From Deltaproteobacteria bacterium SG8_13 (GTDB lineage: Bacteria; Desulfobacterota; Desulfobacteria; Desulfobacterales; SG8-13): a stretch of DNA of 64,000 bases. Positions 62,862 through 64,000 of the stretch are shown one piece after another (within the stretch, counting starts at the first letter, position 1; each line of letters starts with the position of its first letter). The notes beneath the pieces were generated by a model. It made no database searches and was not told the DNA's origin. It saw only the letters and a program-made list of their open reading frames with translations. The position numbers were made by a program, and so were the translations under genes. The DNA is taken from NCBI GenBank assembly GCA_001303025.1, contig LJNK01000017.1:62001-126000 (forward strand). The letters run 5' to 3'.

Positions 62862-63401
62862 TTAATCAAACGGGAAGCGAATCCAAAGCCATGCGAGGAT
62901 CAGCGCGTACATGACGCGTTGAATAAGCCCCTGGTAGGCGTCGAAGGCCACCATGCACAGCGGAAGAGCGAAACAAAGCACGGCAAGGGCTATGGCGATA
63001 ATGCGCGGCCGAAATGACGTTGCACTCGCCGCAACCCACAGCAAGCCGATGGTGATCGATATGCCCGCCAGCGTTGCGAGTACAGAATGGAGCTGGTGGG
63101 CCACCACGCTGTACTCCGCTGCAGGCCAAAGGGGTTTGTGGGCAAATATGCCGGCCAGGGCCACAAACAGCCCGAACGCCATGAAGGCAATTCCGGGCCT
63201 GCTGAACCTGCGGATACCGTCTGTGATGATACCGCAACCAAGAGCAAGAAATCCGGCGGCCATTACCCAGCTGTTCTGGGTGTTCTGCGCTCCGAGCTGG
63301 CTGATGAGATTGCCGATGATGCTGTATCCCTCGACGGTGTACCAGGGGCCTGCCAGCGCGGCCGATGTAAATACGACTATACCGATGCGGGTGGGGCTCA
63401 T
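62862..63401 (-). CDS. DUF998-family membrane protein
   Basis: Predicted six-helix membrane protein of 179 residues from ATG 63401 (MSPTRIGIVVF); the track start 63476 is less likely. The family pattern is visible: GPWYTVEGYSIIGNLISQLGAQNTQNSWVMAAGFLALG, followed by further helices and the HQLHSVLATLAGISITIGLLW segment. DUF998 proteins have no agreed function; the SQLGA..NTQNSWVM block is the most conserved part and may form an active pocket. It is a lone minus-strand gene. Confidence 0.85.
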   Translation of the reverse strand: MSPTRIGIVVFTSAALAGPWYTVEGYSIIGNLISQLGAQNTQNSWVMAAGFLALGCGIITDGIRRFSRPGIAFMAFGLFVALAGIFAHKPLWPAAEYSVVAHQLHSVLATLAGISITIGLLWVAASATSFRPRIIAIALAVLCFALPLCMVAFDAYQGLIQRVMYALILAWLWIRFPFD

Positions 63402-63585
63402 GGGCAGCACCGAAGGAGAGCAGCGCCCGACAACGGCCGGGCTTTTCTTCCTGAAAGAATCCATGCAGCCGTGCATGAAACCGTTTGCACTTCCCGCCGG
63501 TCCTGCCCGCTCACACGCCTGACCGGCGAAAGAAAGACGCAGCCTGTGGTGGCTCCAAATCCGTTTTTATGTTTTCCCCCATTCC

Positions 63586-64000
63586 TCAGGGAGACGGTTT
63601 CAGGGCAATCCGTGTGTAATAAGCAAGGTGGTCGGATGCATCCCAATGCTCGCGAGAGACGATTCCAGCATCCCGCACTTCAAAATAGCGGTAATCGACC
63701 AGCACGTAGTCGATGCGCCCGATCCCCAAAAATGTTCCCGTGTTTCTCGCTTTTTTAGCACTTTCGGTGTCCACTGCCACCGCTGAATCGATAAAGTGCG
63801 GCGCAAGCAGTTCCAGTCTCCGGTCGGCGGGATCCATGTTCAGGTCGCCGATGAGAACAACCGGATTCGGGATCTTTTCGACAGCTCTCATTATACCCCT
63901 GAAGGACGAACGATCCTGCCGGTCGCGAGCAGTATGGATACTGAAAAATGTTGCCGGTTGATCGCCGATGTCCGTGGTGCAGACCAGGGCGCTTTTCGTA
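63586..64000 (-). CDS. endonuclease/exonuclease/phosphatase-family protein (5' partial)
   Basis: C-terminal 137 residues of an EEP-superfamily hydrolase; the frame is open to the window end (TKSALVCTTDIGDQPATFFSIHTA...), so the start is outside. The catalytic motifs VLIGDLNMDP (metal-binding Asp/Asn) and SDHLAYYTRI (terminal Asp-His) are present, together with GRIDYVLV. The family includes nucleases, sphingomyelinases and inositol phosphatases; no N-terminal domain is available to choose. The track start 63891 is an internal Met. Confidence 0.85.
   Translation of the reverse strand, partial: TKSALVCTTDIGDQPATFFSIHTARDRQDRSSFRGIMRAVEKIPNPVVLIGDLNMDPADRRLELLAPHFIDSAVAVDTESAKKARNTGTFLGIGRIDYVLVDYRYFEVRDAGIVSREHWDASDHLAYYTRIALKPSP

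Overview
The window looks like a chromosomal segment of a Desulfobacterota (deltaproteobacterial) anaerobe, probably a sulfate- or sulfur-compound-metabolising one. The evidence is the high GC, the abundant multihaem cytochromes c with matched membrane cytochromes b, an MvhD-MetV-MetF set, an archaeal-type split glutamate synthase, several sigma-54 promoters with enhancer-binding regulators, and the apparent use of selenocysteine. No mobile elements, CRISPR arrays, rRNA or tRNA genes were recognised.

Layout. 1-3.2 kb: cydD (5' truncated by the window) and cydC. 3.2-6.2 kb (minus): cysE, cysK and an outer-membrane beta-barrel gene. 6.5-8.6 kb: a NapC/NrfH-type tetrahaem cytochrome and a broken octahaem HAO-like gene, ending in a clear terminator. 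8.6-11.5 kb (minus): a GAF protein, a universal stress protein and a PAS/sigma-54 activator. 11.6-19.9 kb: three transcription units, each with a sigma-54 promoter and a pair of identical AGTTAACA half-sites. They encode three small DsrE/Tus-like proteins, a cytochrome-c-like protein, a triple-rhodanese lipoprotein, and two tandem octaheme tetrathionate reductase (OTR) plus cytochrome b pairs. 20-22.5 kb: ferritin-like protein, poly-gamma-glutamate hydrolase-like protein, DNA polymerase IV. 22.6-34 kb: nitrogen control (nifA; glnD-amtB-glnB-glnA behind a sigma-54 promoter; glnE). 34.5-49.6 kb: a glutamine amidotransferase with its own sigma-54 promoter, mvhD-metV-metF, three glutamate synthase genes, carA, carB, purF. 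49.6-64 kb: small, mostly minus-strand accessory genes (acetyltransferases, racemase, nitrilase, carbonic anhydrase-like protein, methyltransferases and DUF proteins).

The main discovery candidates are two genes that the ORF track splits at in-frame UGA codons. In the second OTR copy the UGA falls exactly where the first copy has cysteine (NNFC versus NNF-UGA), and a hairpin of bacterial SECIS type follows it. Near 57.2-57.9 kb, an organomercurial lyase (MerB)-like gene carries two in-frame UGAs. Read as selenocysteine they are residues 94 and 157, with Asp97 between; this reproduces the spacing of the MerB catalytic triad Cys96/Asp99/Cys159. UGA is a normal stop elsewhere in the window, so selenocysteine insertion is the simplest reading for both genes.

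Functionally, the 11.6-19.9 kb block looks like one regulon: an activator with a cysteine-rich PAS domain controlling periplasmic sulfur- or nitrogen-oxyanion electron transfer. The 22-49 kb block assembles ammonium uptake and sensing, glutamine and glutamate synthesis, and glutamine-using enzymes (carA/carB, purF).
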